Part shown: one piece after another, positions 6,504 through 14,660 of the stretch
Position numbering within the stretch: position 1 is the stretch's first letter
Layout: every line of letters begins with the position of its first letter
Translations under genes and position numbers: made by a program
Source: an uncultured Bacilli bacterium
GTDB lineage: Bacteria; Bacillota_I; Bacilli_A; RF39; UBA660
Assembly: GCA_947628125.1 (NCBI GenBank)
Contig: CANQYR010000005.1
Span: forward strand, 1 to 20,148
Direction: 5' to 3'
Length of the DNA stretch: 20,148 nucleotides
Notes under the pieces: model-generated
Databases searched by the model: none
Told to the model about the DNA's origin: nothing
Seen by the model: the letters and a program-made list of their open reading frames with translations, nothing else

Positions 6504-6542
6504 AAAAAATTAGCATTATTTATTGACAAGTGCTAATTTTTT
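6504..6542 (+). terminator. Possible terminator of the Tad-like operon, overlapping the first CIRCE
   Basis: Six A (6504-6509) plus TTAGCA pair with TGCTAA plus six T (6537-6542), giving a 12-bp stem around the CIRCE spacer, with the T run at the end. It begins ten bases after the TadC-like stop, and no other terminator is seen. It is low in GC for a terminator. Confidence 0.4.
6510..6536. promoter_or_regulatory. CIRCE operator 1 (HrcA binding site)
   Basis: The 9-9-9 arrangement TTAGCATTA - N9 - AAGTGCTAA matches the CIRCE consensus TTAGCACTC-N9-GAGTGCTAA with a few mismatches. The right half-site differs only at its first base. It overlaps the -35 box of the hrcA promoter (6523-6528). Confidence 0.85.
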
Positions 6543-6550
6543 AGTATAAT
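6523..6550 (+). promoter_or_regulatory. Promoter of the hrcA-grpE-dnaK operon
   Basis: Consensus TTGACA (6523-6528), a 16-base spacer and consensus TATAAT (6545-6550). CIRCE 1 covers the -35 box and CIRCE 2 starts five bases after the -10 box, so HrcA can block both polymerase binding and clearance. Confidence 0.85.
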
Positions 6551-6554
6551 TAAC

Positions 6555-6581
6555 TTAGCACTTGAGTATAATATGTGCTAG
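6555..6581. promoter_or_regulatory. CIRCE operator 2 (HrcA binding site)
   Basis: TTAGCACTT - N9 - ATGTGCTAG again has 9-9-9 spacing. The left half-site has one mismatch to the CIRCE consensus. It lies around the expected transcription start and ends where the Shine-Dalgarno site of hrcA begins (about 6581-6587). Confidence 0.8.
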
Positions 6582-6595
6582 AGGAAGTGTTTTTA

Positions 6596-7600
6596 ATGAA
6601 TCATCGTCAAGAATCTTTATTAAAAGCAATTGTTGAGTCTTACATTAAAACAGTTAAGCCAGTTGGTAGTAAGTCGCTTTGTAAGAAGTTAAATTGTTCT
6701 TCAGCGACTATTAGAAATGAGATGGCAAGGCTAGAGGAAGCTGGTTATTTAGAGAAAAATCATATTTCTTCGGGTCGTATTCCTTCATCTAAGGGTTATC
6801 GTTATTATGTTGAAAATTTAATGAAGCCGAAGGAGATGAATGGGGAAGATGTTTTAAAGTTACAACAGATTTTTCAAAATCAAGAATTGCAGCTTTCTGA
6901 TACCGTGAATAAGTGTGTGGAGATTATTAGTGAGATGACTAATTATACGAGTATTGTTTTAGGTAAAAAGTCATTGGATAATAATTTACAACAGGTATCA
7001 ATTATTCCTTTAAATAATAATCGGATCGTGGCTCTTGTTTGTACGGATCATGGTATCGTGCAAAATAAGCAGTTTACAATTCCTAAGACAATTAGTATTG
7101 ATGAGTTATCTAAGACTTGTGATATTATTAATAAAATGCTATCAGGGACACCGATTATTAATGTTGCTTCGCGGCTGGAGTTTGAAATAAAGCCTGTTAT
7201 TGCGACAAAGATAAAGCAATATGAAGCGGTTTATGAGATTTTTTCGAAAACTTTTCATGATTTTGCGAAGAATGTACATGATAATATGCATATGAGTGGG
7301 ACTAATCATCTTTTAAATGCTCCTGATTATGGGAATTTAGAGGATGTAAAGACAATTTTATCTAAGTTTGATGATGAGAACTTTATTAAGAAGATTGAAT
7401 CAAATGAAAATGAAGAGGGTGTAAAAGTTTATATTGGGGATGAAACGGAATTTGATCCTAATGTAACGATTATTAAGACTTCTTTTCATCGTAATGGCGA
7501 GGATGGCACGATTGCTATAATTGGCCCGAGGCGCATGGAATATGCTAAGACTGTTGGACTTTTAACATATATTCATGACCAGTTAAATAAGGAGGATTAG
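6596..7600 (+). CDS. hrcA: Heat-inducible transcription repressor HrcA
   Basis: This is a 334-residue HrcA. The N-terminal winged helix is clear (residues 4-75): RQESLLKAIVESYI, then KPVGSKSL, SSATIRNEMARLEEAGYLEK and SGRIPSSKGYRYYV. The rest is the HrcA dimerisation and inserted-domain region. A GTG at 6575 opens the frame upstream, but it lies inside CIRCE 2. The ATG at 6596 follows GAGGAAG at a sensible distance and begins at the usual HrcA N-terminus. HrcA binds CIRCE and represses chaperone genes, and its activity depends on GroEL in known systems. The two CIRCE elements upstream imply that it controls its own operon. The last codons contain the Shine-Dalgarno site for grpE. Confidence 0.97.
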   Translation: MNHRQESLLKAIVESYIKTVKPVGSKSLCKKLNCSSATIRNEMARLEEAGYLEKNHISSGRIPSSKGYRYYVENLMKPKEMNGEDVLKLQQIFQNQELQLSDTVNKCVEIISEMTNYTSIVLGKKSLDNNLQQVSIIPLNNNRIVALVCTDHGIVQNKQFTIPKTISIDELSKTCDIINKMLSGTPIINVASRLEFEIKPVIATKIKQYEAVYEIFSKTFHDFAKNVHDNMHMSGTNHLLNAPDYGNLEDVKTILSKFDDENFIKKIESNENEEGVKVYIGDETEFDPNVTIIKTSFHRNGEDGTIAIIGPRRMEYAKTVGLLTYIHDQLNKED

Positions 7601-7602
7601 TT

Positions 7603-8112
7603 TTGAAAGAGGAAAAAGAAGAAGTAAAGGTAAAGAAGAAGAAAAACAATGCTTATGAAAAGCTTAAGAATGAAAATGCTTTGTTAAATGAGAAAATATT
7701 AAGAATATCAGCTGAGATGCAAAATATGAAAAGGCATTTTGATGAGGAAAAATCTCGTTTAGCTAAGTATGATGGGGAAAAGCTTTTAGTAGAGTTATTA
7801 CCAATTGTTGATAATTTTGAAAGGGCTTTACTACTTGATGATGCTAATTTAACGGATGAGGTGAGTAAATTCTTAGTTGGGTTTAAAATGATTTATGGTA
7901 ATTTAATCGATATTTTAAACAAACTGGAGGTTAAGGAGATTGAATGTATTGGTAAGGAGTTTGATTCTTCTTTGATGAATGCAGTTTTAATTGATCATCT
8001 TGATGATATAGCTCACAATGTGGTTATTGATTGCATGCAAAAAGGATATATTTATAAAGATAAGGTAATTAGACCAGCCATGGTCAAAGTAAATAATAAG
8101 GAGAGTGAATAA
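7603..8112 (+). CDS. grpE: Nucleotide exchange factor GrpE
   Basis: This is a 169-residue protein. It starts at TTG (7603-7605), supported by GGAGG at 7591-7595 inside the end of hrcA; no ATG occurs before the conserved region. The basic N-terminus leads into a long coiled coil (about 15-60) with the GrpE pattern ISAEMQNMKRHFDEEK, followed by LLPIVDNFERAL (about 65-76). The C-terminal beta domain ends with QKGYIYKDKVIRPAMVKV. GrpE releases ADP from DnaK and allows substrate release. It lies two bases after hrcA and two bases before dnaK. Confidence 0.97.
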   Translation: MKEEKEEVKVKKKKNNAYEKLKNENALLNEKILRISAEMQNMKRHFDEEKSRLAKYDGEKLLVELLPIVDNFERALLLDDANLTDEVSKFLVGFKMIYGNLIDILNKLEVKEIECIGKEFDSSLMNAVLIDHLDDIAHNVVIDCMQKGYIYKDKVIRPAMVKVNNKESE

Positions 8113-8114
8113 AT

Positions 8115-9923
8115 ATGGCAAAAATTATTGGTATTGATTTAGGTACAACTAATAGTTGTGTATCTATTATGGAAGGAGGAAGTCCGGTTGTTATTCCAAA
8201 TGATGAAGGCGGAAGAACAACGCCTAGTGTTGTCGCTTTTACCAAAGATGGCGAGACTTTAGTTGGTGATCGTGCGAAAAGACAAGCGGTTACTAATCCT
8301 AAGAACACTATTTCTTCTATTAAAAGAAAAATGGGAACTAGTGAAAAAACAAAGGCTAATGATAAAGAATGGACAGCGGAGGAGATTTCTGCAAAGATTT
8401 TATCTAAGTTAAAGGCAGATGCCGAAAGTTATGTTGGTTCAACTATTAATGAAGCGGTTATAACCGTGCCAGCGTATTTTAATGACGCCCAAAGACAAGC
8501 TACTAAAAATGCAGGTAAGATTGCAGGTTTAGATGTCAAAAGAATTATTAATGAACCTACCGCGGCCGCTTTAGCGTATGGTTTAGATAAGCAAGATAAA
8601 TTACAAACAATTTTAGTTTATGATTTAGGTGGTGGCACATTTGATGTATCAATTTTAGAGATTGGTGATGGTGTTTACGATGTTAAGGCTACTAGTGGTA
8701 ATAACAAACTAGGTGGCGATGATTTTGATAAACGGATTATTGATTATCTAGCAGATACGTTTAAAAAGGAAAATGGTATTGATTTAACTACTGATTCAAT
8801 GGCTATGCAAAGACTAAAGGATGCTGCTGAAAAGGCTAAAAAAGATTTATCTGGTATGAGTAAAACACAAATTAATTTACCATTTATTTCGCAAGGCAGT
8901 AATGGACCTTTACATTTAGATATGGAGTTATCGAAGGCTAAGTTTGAGGATTTATGTAGGGATTTATTTGATTCAACTTTGGAACCTGTTCGTAAGGCTC
9001 TTAGTGATGCTAAGCTAAGCGCTAGTGATATTAATGAAGTTATTTTAGTTGGTGGTTCAACTAGAATTCCATATATTCAAGAGCTTGTTAAGAAAGAACT
9101 TGGCAAAGAACCTCATAAGGGTGTTAATCCTGATGAAGTTGTCGCGATGGGTGCAGCTATTCAAGGTGGAGTTTTAACTGGTGAAGTTGATGATCTAGTT
9201 TTACTTGATGTAACACCATTATCACTTGGTTTGGAAACATTAGGTGGTGTAATGACAGTTTTAATTCCAAGAAATACAACAATTCCAACAAGTAAGAGTC
9301 AAGTATTTAGTACGGCAGCTGATAATCAACCAGCAGTTGACATTCATGTTTTACAAGGGGAAAGAAAGATGGCGGCAGATAATAAAACACTTGGTAATTT
9401 CCAATTAGGTAATATTCCGCCAGCACCAAGAGGGGTTCCACAAATTGAAGTTAAGTTTGATATTGATGCAAATGGTATTGTTCATGTAACCGCGAAGGAT
9501 TTAGGCACGAATAAGGAGCAATCTATTACTATTACATCTAATACTAATTTATCTGATGAAGAGATTGATAGAATGATGAAGGAAGCCGAAGCTAATAAAG
9601 AAGAAGATGAGAAAAGAAAGATGGCTGCTGAGGCTAGAAATGATGCTGATACAATGATTTTTGCAACAGAGAAGGCTATTAAAGATTTAGGCGATAAAGT
9701 TGATGCTAGCGATAAAGATTTAGCTAATGAAAAGATTAAGGAACTTAAGGATGCTTTAGCTAAAGATGATATCGATGATATTAAAAAGAAAACGGAAAGT
9801 TTAAATGAGATAGCGATGAAGCTTGCAAGTAAGGTTTATGAAGCTAATTCTAATAATACTAGTGCACCTAGTGAAGAGGCTAAAAAAGATGATGTAGAAG
9901 AAGCTAGTTATGAGGAAAAGTAA
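8115..9923 (+). CDS. dnaK: Molecular chaperone DnaK (Hsp70)
   Basis: This is a 602-residue Hsp70, within the normal length for Gram-positive DnaK. Signatures are IGIDLGTTNSCV (5-16), VYDLGGGTFDVSIL (near 175) and VILVGGSTRIPYIQELV (near 313). The hydrophobic interdomain linker VLLDVTPLSLG is at about 361. The beta-sandwich substrate-binding domain and a helical lid follow, ending in a short acidic tail without the EEVD of eukaryotic cytosolic Hsp70. It binds exposed hydrophobic peptides in an ATP-controlled cycle with DnaJ and GrpE. The stretch is less AT-biased and more conserved than its neighbours, as expected of a highly expressed gene. It is co-transcribed with hrcA and grpE under CIRCE control. 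Confidence 0.99.
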   Translation: MAKIIGIDLGTTNSCVSIMEGGSPVVIPNDEGGRTTPSVVAFTKDGETLVGDRAKRQAVTNPKNTISSIKRKMGTSEKTKANDKEWTAEEISAKILSKLKADAESYVGSTINEAVITVPAYFNDAQRQATKNAGKIAGLDVKRIINEPTAAALAYGLDKQDKLQTILVYDLGGGTFDVSILEIGDGVYDVKATSGNNKLGGDDFDKRIIDYLADTFKKENGIDLTTDSMAMQRLKDAAEKAKKDLSGMSKTQINLPFISQGSNGPLHLDMELSKAKFEDLCRDLFDSTLEPVRKALSDAKLSASDINEVILVGGSTRIPYIQELVKKELGKEPHKGVNPDEVVAMGAAIQGGVLTGEVDDLVLLDVTPLSLGLETLGGVMTVLIPRNTTIPTSKSQVFSTAADNQPAVDIHVLQGERKMAADNKTLGNFQLGNIPPAPRGVPQIEVKFDIDANGIVHVTAKDLGTNKEQSITITSNTNLSDEEIDRMMKEAEANKEEDEKRKMAAEARNDADTMIFATEKAIKDLGDKVDASDKDLANEKIKELKDALAKDDIDDIKKKTESLNEIAMKLASKVYEANSNNTSAPSEEAKKDDVEEASYEEK

Positions 9924-9952
9924 AGAATGTTCTAGGAAACTAGAACTTTCTT
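9923..9952 (+). terminator. Hairpin between dnaK and pepF, attenuator or mRNA-processing site
   Basis: GTTCTAG (9929-9935) and CTAGAAC (9940-9946) form a perfect 7-bp stem closed by a GAAA tetraloop. It is extended by five more pairs (AAGAA/TTCTT) beyond a single T-T mismatch. No run of T follows directly (the next bases are CGCTTAATTTTT), so it is not a textbook terminator. It more likely reduces transcription into pepF-dnaJ or protects the 3' end of the dnaK message. Confidence 0.6.
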
Positions 9953-9979
9953 CGCTTAATTTTTAGAAAGGATTAGTTT

Positions 9980-11779
9980 ATGAAACTTTATAATAATCGT
10001 TTTGAGGTTGAGGAAAAATATAAGTGGGATTTGACATCATTTTTTAAAGATGATAATGCTTTTGAAGATTCTTTTTCATTGGCACTTAAGAAAATTGATG
10101 AGTTAAAGACGTATGCCGGGTTAATTAAAGATGCTGATAAGTTGCTTTCGTTTTTGGATTTAGAGTTAGATACTATAGCCTTATTTGAAGATTTATATGT
10201 GTATGCGCTTTTGGTTAATGATGAGGTTTTAGGTATTGATGAGAATATTGTAAGAAAAAATAGGACGATTGAGTTAAATAGTAAATTAATGGTGGCAATT
10301 AGTTTTTTTGAGCCGGAGCTACTTAATTTAAGTAAAGATGAGTATGACAATTTATTTAAAAAGAATGATCGTTTATTAAAATACAAGGCTTATTTAGATG
10401 ATATTTATAGGAGAAAAGATCATATTTTGCCATCTAATGAAGAGGATTTAGTTAATAAACTTTTAGGAGCGATGGATCATTTTGATGATATGTCATCTTT
10501 AATGCTTAACCAAGAGCATAATTATGGCTCTGTTATGGTTGATGGTAAAAAAATAGATATTTCTACGACTAATTATCGGCATTTAATGCAAAATAAGGAT
10601 CCAAAGGTAAGGAAAAAAGTTTATTATGCTTTTAATAAGGTTCTTGATCAATATGGTAGTTCATCAGCTTATTTATTAAGTAGTTATATTGCAATGGATG
10701 AAAAGCTAGCTAATATTTATCATTTTGATAATGCTTTTAATGAGCAGTTATTTAATTGGAAGTTAAATGGTAAGGTTTTTGATTTATTATGTGCTAGTGT
10801 TAATGATAATTTATCTGTTTTGCATAAGTATTATGCTTTAAAAAAGAAGGTTTTAGGGATTGATAATTTTTGTTCATATGATGTTTCACTACCTATAAGC
10901 TCTTTAAATGATAGTTATGAAATAGATGATGCTTTATCTTTGGTTCGAAAGTCCTTAATGGTATTAGGTTTGGATTATGTTAAGCATTATGATAAGATAA
11001 TTAATAATAGGTATATTGATTTTTGTCAGTATAAGGGTAAATGTAGCGGAGGATATTCTTGTTCTTCAATGAAGCAAGATTCTCGTATTTTGATGAGTTT
11101 TAATGGTTTGTTTGAATCGGTATCAACTATCGCGCATGAAACTGGTCATAATATTCATGGCCAATATTTAAAGGAAAATAATGATTTAATGTATGCGGAT
11201 GCTGTTCATATAGTTTCAGAGGTAGCATCTTTGACTAATGAATTTTTACTTTCCCATTATTTGCTTTTGCATGGTAAAAATGCGGAAAAACTTAAAGGCA
11301 TTAGTAATATGCTTGATGTGATGGCAAGTAATTTATTTGGGGCAGTAAGAGAAGGTGTTATGGAAAGAAAAATGCACGATATTGTTATTAATATGGGAAG
11401 TGTTACGAAAGATGATTTAGACAAGTTATCTTTGGATAGTGTTAAAAAGTATTATGGCAAAGCAGTTAAGGTTTTAGCTTATGACAAGAATAAATGGATA
11501 ACAAGAAGTCATTACTATATGAATTATTATTTGTTTAGTTATGCTATTAGTGTTTGTACAGCTTCTTATATAGCTAAGGAGATTGTTAATGGTAATAAAG
11601 AGGTTTTAGATAATTATCTAAGATTTTTGAAAACGGGTAGTGATAAAGATCCTTTGGATGTTTATAAAGTTTTAAATATTGATTTAGAAGATAAAACTAT
11701 TTATGAGAATGCTATTTCATATTTTGAGGAATTAGTTTTATTATATGAAAAGATAAGTGAAGGTGAATGTGATGAATAA
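9980..11779 (+). CDS. pepF: Oligoendopeptidase F (M3 family zinc metallopeptidase)
   Basis: This is a 599-residue cytoplasmic metallopeptidase, full length for PepF. The zinc-binding HExxH motif is H386-E-T-G-H390, followed by NIHG. The third ligand is probably Glu414 in SEVASLTNE. The N-terminal FEVEEKYKWDLTSFF is the usual opening of the family. PepF cuts peptides of roughly 7-17 residues inside the cell and has no signal peptide. The ATG at 9980 has AAAGGA about ten bases upstream. It lies between dnaK and dnaJ, and its stop overlaps the dnaJ start by eight bases, so the two are translationally coupled. It is therefore probably heat-responsive, which would fit a role in clearing peptides from stress-induced proteolysis (inference). 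Confidence 0.95.
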   Translation: MKLYNNRFEVEEKYKWDLTSFFKDDNAFEDSFSLALKKIDELKTYAGLIKDADKLLSFLDLELDTIALFEDLYVYALLVNDEVLGIDENIVRKNRTIELNSKLMVAISFFEPELLNLSKDEYDNLFKKNDRLLKYKAYLDDIYRRKDHILPSNEEDLVNKLLGAMDHFDDMSSLMLNQEHNYGSVMVDGKKIDISTTNYRHLMQNKDPKVRKKVYYAFNKVLDQYGSSSAYLLSSYIAMDEKLANIYHFDNAFNEQLFNWKLNGKVFDLLCASVNDNLSVLHKYYALKKKVLGIDNFCSYDVSLPISSLNDSYEIDDALSLVRKSLMVLGLDYVKHYDKIINNRYIDFCQYKGKCSGGYSCSSMKQDSRILMSFNGLFESVSTIAHETGHNIHGQYLKENNDLMYADAVHIVSEVASLTNEFLLSHYLLLHGKNAEKLKGISNMLDVMASNLFGAVREGVMERKMHDIVINMGSVTKDDLDKLSLDSVKKYYGKAVKVLAYDKNKWITRSHYYMNYYLFSYAISVCTASYIAKEIVNGNKEVLDNYLRFLKTGSDKDPLDVYKVLNIDLEDKTIYENAISYFEELVLLYEKISEGECDE

Positions 11780-12896
11780 GAAAGATTATTATGAGGTATT
11801 AGGAGTTAGTAAGACAGCTAGTGATGAAGAGATTAAAAGGGCTTTTCGAAAGCTTGCTAAGCAGTATCATCCGGATATAAATAAAGAACCTGGGGCCGAG
11901 GAAAAATTTAAGGAAATTGGGGAAGCTTATGCAGTTTTATCTGATCCTAGTAAAAGAAGTCAATATGATCAATTTGGCCATGCCGCCTTTGATAATAATG
12001 GAGCTGGTTTTGGGGGCTTTGATGCTAGTGATATTGATTTAAGTGAGATATTACGGGCTGCTTTTGGTGATTCTTTTTCTGGTTTTGGTGGTTTTTCGGA
12101 CTTTTTTGGTGGTGGCTTTGGTCATAGTTCTTCTAAGCGGGGTAAAGATACTTTGCTTAGGGTCGATTTAAGTTTTATGGAGGCTGCTTTTGGGGTTGAT
12201 AAGGATTTTGATTTGATGTTAAATGAAACTTGTAGTGAGTGTCATGGCAAAGGTGGTTTTGATGAGGAGCGATGTTCTTATTGTCATGGTAGTGGTAGTG
12301 TTATAAGTGAGCAGCGAAGTTTATTTGGGGTTATTCAAAGTCGTAGTGTTTGTCCTAAGTGTCATGGTAATGGCAAAAGTTATAAAAGGACTTGTTCTAA
12401 ATGTAATGGAACAGGTCAGATGAAGGTTAAGAAAACGATATCTATTCATATTCCTGAAGGTGTTGATACTGGCTATCAGCTTAGAATTAGTGGCAAGGGT
12501 GAAGCTGGAATAAATGGAGGCGCGAATGGGGATATTTATTTGGAATGTCATGTTCGGCCAAGTGATTTTTATGAAAGAGATAATGAGGATTTGTATATAA
12601 ATGTTCCAATTACGGTTGCCCAAGCGGCTTTAGGTTGTAAAATAGAAGTTCCAACTATTTATGGAAATGTAATTATGGATATTAAAGCTGGGGTCCAAAA
12701 TAATACGAAGTATAAGTTAAAGGGCAAGGGTTTAAAGGTTGTTAATTCACTTAGACGTGGTGATATGTATGCGATTATTAATATAATCGTGCCTACTAAG
12801 CTTTCTAGGGAACAAAAAAAATTGTTTGAAGAGCTTAATGCTACTTCTTTGGATAGTGCTAGTGAGTTTAAGGAATTTGCTAAGCATTTAAAATAA
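11772..12896 (+). CDS. dnaJ: Co-chaperone DnaJ (Hsp40)
   Basis: This is a 374-residue type I DnaJ. The J domain (3-68) has HPD at 33-35. A Gly/Phe-rich stretch (about 76-120) is followed by the zinc-binding domain with four CxxCxGxG repeats: C154/C157, C168/C171, C194/C197 and C208/C211. The C-terminal substrate-binding domains follow. The frame opens at a GTG at 11757, but the ATG at 11772 has GAAGGTGA (11759-11766) upstream and begins MNKKDYYEVLGV, the normal DnaJ start. The start overlaps the pepF stop by eight bases. DnaJ delivers unfolded proteins to DnaK and stimulates its ATPase. It closes the heat-shock operon. Confidence 0.98.
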   Translation: MNKKDYYEVLGVSKTASDEEIKRAFRKLAKQYHPDINKEPGAEEKFKEIGEAYAVLSDPSKRSQYDQFGHAAFDNNGAGFGGFDASDIDLSEILRAAFGDSFSGFGGFSDFFGGGFGHSSSKRGKDTLLRVDLSFMEAAFGVDKDFDLMLNETCSECHGKGGFDEERCSYCHGSGSVISEQRSLFGVIQSRSVCPKCHGNGKSYKRTCSKCNGTGQMKVKKTISIHIPEGVDTGYQLRISGKGEAGINGGANGDIYLECHVRPSDFYERDNEDLYINVPITVAQAALGCKIEVPTIYGNVIMDIKAGVQNNTKYKLKGKGLKVVNSLRRGDMYAIINIIVPTKLSREQKKLFEELNATSLDSASEFKEFAKHLK

Positions 12897-12898
12897 TT

Positions 12899-12927
12899 TA
12901 CCAAGTTTTTCTTTGGTATTTTTTTTT
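12899..12927 (+). terminator. Intrinsic terminator of the heat-shock operon
   Basis: The stem TACCAA/TTGGTA (12899-12904, 12913-12918) is followed by nine T. It lies just after the dnaJ stop. Confidence 0.85.
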
Positions 12928-12949
12928 GCTAGTATTTATTATTTTTTTT

Positions 12950-12980
12950 TGATACAATGGTAAAAGGAAGTTGGTGAGTG
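12950..12980 (+). promoter_or_regulatory. Extended -10 promoter of the nusB operon
   Basis: TGATACAAT (12950-12958) is an extended -10 element, the same nine bases as before the HD-domain gene. No good -35 box lies at 16-18 bases; TTGCTA (12926-12931) is 21 bases away. The ribosome binding site is unclear: AAGGAAG (12964-12970) is rather far from the ATG at 12982, and GGTGAG (12973-12978) is rather close. Confidence 0.55.
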
Positions 12981-12981
12981 C

Positions 12982-13371
12982 ATGCTAAGAAGAAGCGAAG
13001 CTAGGGAAATTGCCATGATTGTTTTGTATCAAAGAGAAATAAGTAATGTTAAGGATATGATTGAGGTAAAAAAGCTTATTTCTTTAAATGTTAAAGAGGA
13101 AGATTTGTTTGTCTCTTCATTAGTTTTTGGGGTTATAGAAAATGAGGAGAAACTTGAGGCTTTAGCGGATAAGTATTTGGTTAATTGGAAGTTTAAAAGG
13201 TTAGACAAGTTGGGGGGAATTATTTTAAAGATTGCCTTATATGAGCTTTTAGAAACTGATACACCAAGGGCGGTTGTGATTAATGAAGCTGTTACTTTAG
13301 CCAAGAAGTATTGTGATGAAGATCTTTTTAAAATGATAAATGCGGTTTTAGATCGGTATGTTAAAGAATAA
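12982..13371 (+). CDS. nusB: Transcription antitermination factor NusB
   Basis: This is a 129-residue all-helical protein. It has the NusB opening RRSEAREIAMIVLYQRE (3-19), the central NWKFKRLDKLGGIILKIALYEL pattern (about 70-92) and the C-terminal VINEAVTLAKKYCDED...INAVLDR (about 99-126). NusB with NusE (S10) binds boxA RNA and prevents premature termination in rRNA operons. It leads an operon with xseA and xseB, an order also known in Bacillus. The gap to xseA is 20 bases. Confidence 0.96.
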   Translation: MLRRSEAREIAMIVLYQREISNVKDMIEVKKLISLNVKEEDLFVSSLVFGVIENEEKLEALADKYLVNWKFKRLDKLGGIILKIALYELLETDTPRAVVINEAVTLAKKYCDEDLFKMINAVLDRYVKE

Positions 13372-13391
13372 AATGGAAAAGAAGTGATATT

Positions 13392-14660
13392 ATGGTAGAT
13401 ACTAAATATGTAACTATTTCGCAGCTTAATTCGTATATTAAGTATGTGTTTGATAATAATGAACATTTAAAGAAGGTATGGTTAAGAGGCGAGATTAGTA
13501 ATTTTAAAAGGCATACATCGGGTCATTATTATTTGACTTTGAAAGATGATAATTCGCGGATAAATGCGATTATGTTTCGAAGTAATACTAATTCTTTATT
13601 ATTTACGCCAGAAGATGGTATGAATGTTTTGGTGGAAGGAAGAGTGAGTTCTTATCCGGCTAGTGGTGCTTATCAGATATATATTGATAAGATGCAGCAA
13701 GATGGGGTTGGTAATTTATATGTTTTGTATGAACAGTTAAAGAAGAAATTGCAAAGTGAGGGTTATTTTGATCCAGCACATAAGAAAAAAATTCCTAAGT
13801 ATCCGGAGAAGATTGGTATTGTTACGGCACCTACGGGGGCGGCTATTCAAGATATATTAAGTACAATTGCTAGGCGTTTTCCATCTTGTGAAACGATTTT
13901 ATTTCCGGCTTTAGTGCAGGGGGCAAATGCAGGCGCGGATGTAGCAAGGCAAATAAAGGAAGCTCAAAATTATGATTTAGATGTTTTGATTGTAGGCCGT
14001 GGTGGTGGTTCAATTGAAGATTTATGGCCTTTTAATGAAGAGGTAGTTGCTAAGGCTATATATGAGTGTAAGATACCCGTTATAAGTGCAGTTGGGCATG
14101 AGATTGATTATACTATTAGTGATTATGTGGCTGATTTAAGGGCGCCTACGCCTACGGGGGCAGCGGAGATGGCGGTTCCTAATATGTTAGAAGTTAAGGC
14201 AATGCTTTTAACTTTACAGAAGAGTTTAACCCATTCTTTGATGGTAAAGATGGATTATTTAAAGCAGCGATTTAGCTCTTTAAAGGAAAGTTATATTTTG
14301 AAAAATCCAGCGGTTTTATATGATATTAAGATGCAAAAATTGGATAATATTTATGAAAATTTAGAAAAGAATATGTTAAGAGTTTTAAGTGATAAGTCTT
14401 TGAAGTTAAAGTCTTGTTGTGATCATTATATTTTGCAAAATCCTTTGGTTTTGTTAAAGGATAAGGATATCGCGTTGCAAAGAATTATTGAGACTTTGAA
14501 GTTAATTAATCCTTTGAATATTTTGGATAAGGGTTATTCTTTAGTTAAGAAAGATGATAAGGTAGTAAAAGATGCAAATGACGTTTTAGTTGGTGATCAT
14601 CTTAATGTTACTCTAAGTAAAGGGAATTTAGATGTTATAGTAAAGGAGATTTTGTTATGA
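13392..14660 (+). CDS. xseA: Exodeoxyribonuclease VII large subunit
   Basis: This is a 422-residue XseA. The N-terminal OB-fold domain (about 5-100) contains VWLRGEISNFKRHTSGHYYL. The catalytic core has GIVTAPTGAAIQDIL, VGRGGGSIEDLWPFNEE and SAVGHEIDYTISDYVADLR ending in APTPTGAAE. A coiled region and a short C-terminal domain (DKGYSLVKK...) follow. With XseB it forms an exonuclease that degrades single-stranded DNA from both ends to short oligonucleotides. Its TGA stop overlaps the xseB ATG (ATGA), so the subunits are translationally coupled. Confidence 0.97.
   Translation: MVDTKYVTISQLNSYIKYVFDNNEHLKKVWLRGEISNFKRHTSGHYYLTLKDDNSRINAIMFRSNTNSLLFTPEDGMNVLVEGRVSSYPASGAYQIYIDKMQQDGVGNLYVLYEQLKKKLQSEGYFDPAHKKKIPKYPEKIGIVTAPTGAAIQDILSTIARRFPSCETILFPALVQGANAGADVARQIKEAQNYDLDVLIVGRGGGSIEDLWPFNEEVVAKAIYECKIPVISAVGHEIDYTISDYVADLRAPTPTGAAEMAVPNMLEVKAMLLTLQKSLTHSLMVKMDYLKQRFSSLKESYILKNPAVLYDIKMQKLDNIYENLEKNMLRVLSDKSLKLKSCCDHYILQNPLVLLKDKDIALQRIIETLKLINPLNILDKGYSLVKKDDKVVKDANDVLVGDHLNVTLSKGNLDVIVKEILL

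Noticed and set aside
6575..6595. Upstream GTG start for HrcA
   Set aside because: It lies within CIRCE 2, ahead of the Shine-Dalgarno site, and would add seven residues not typical of the family.
12321..12904. Minus-strand open frames opposite dnaJ
   Set aside because: The plus strand encodes a full, conserved DnaJ; the antisense frames have no recognisable domain or start signal.
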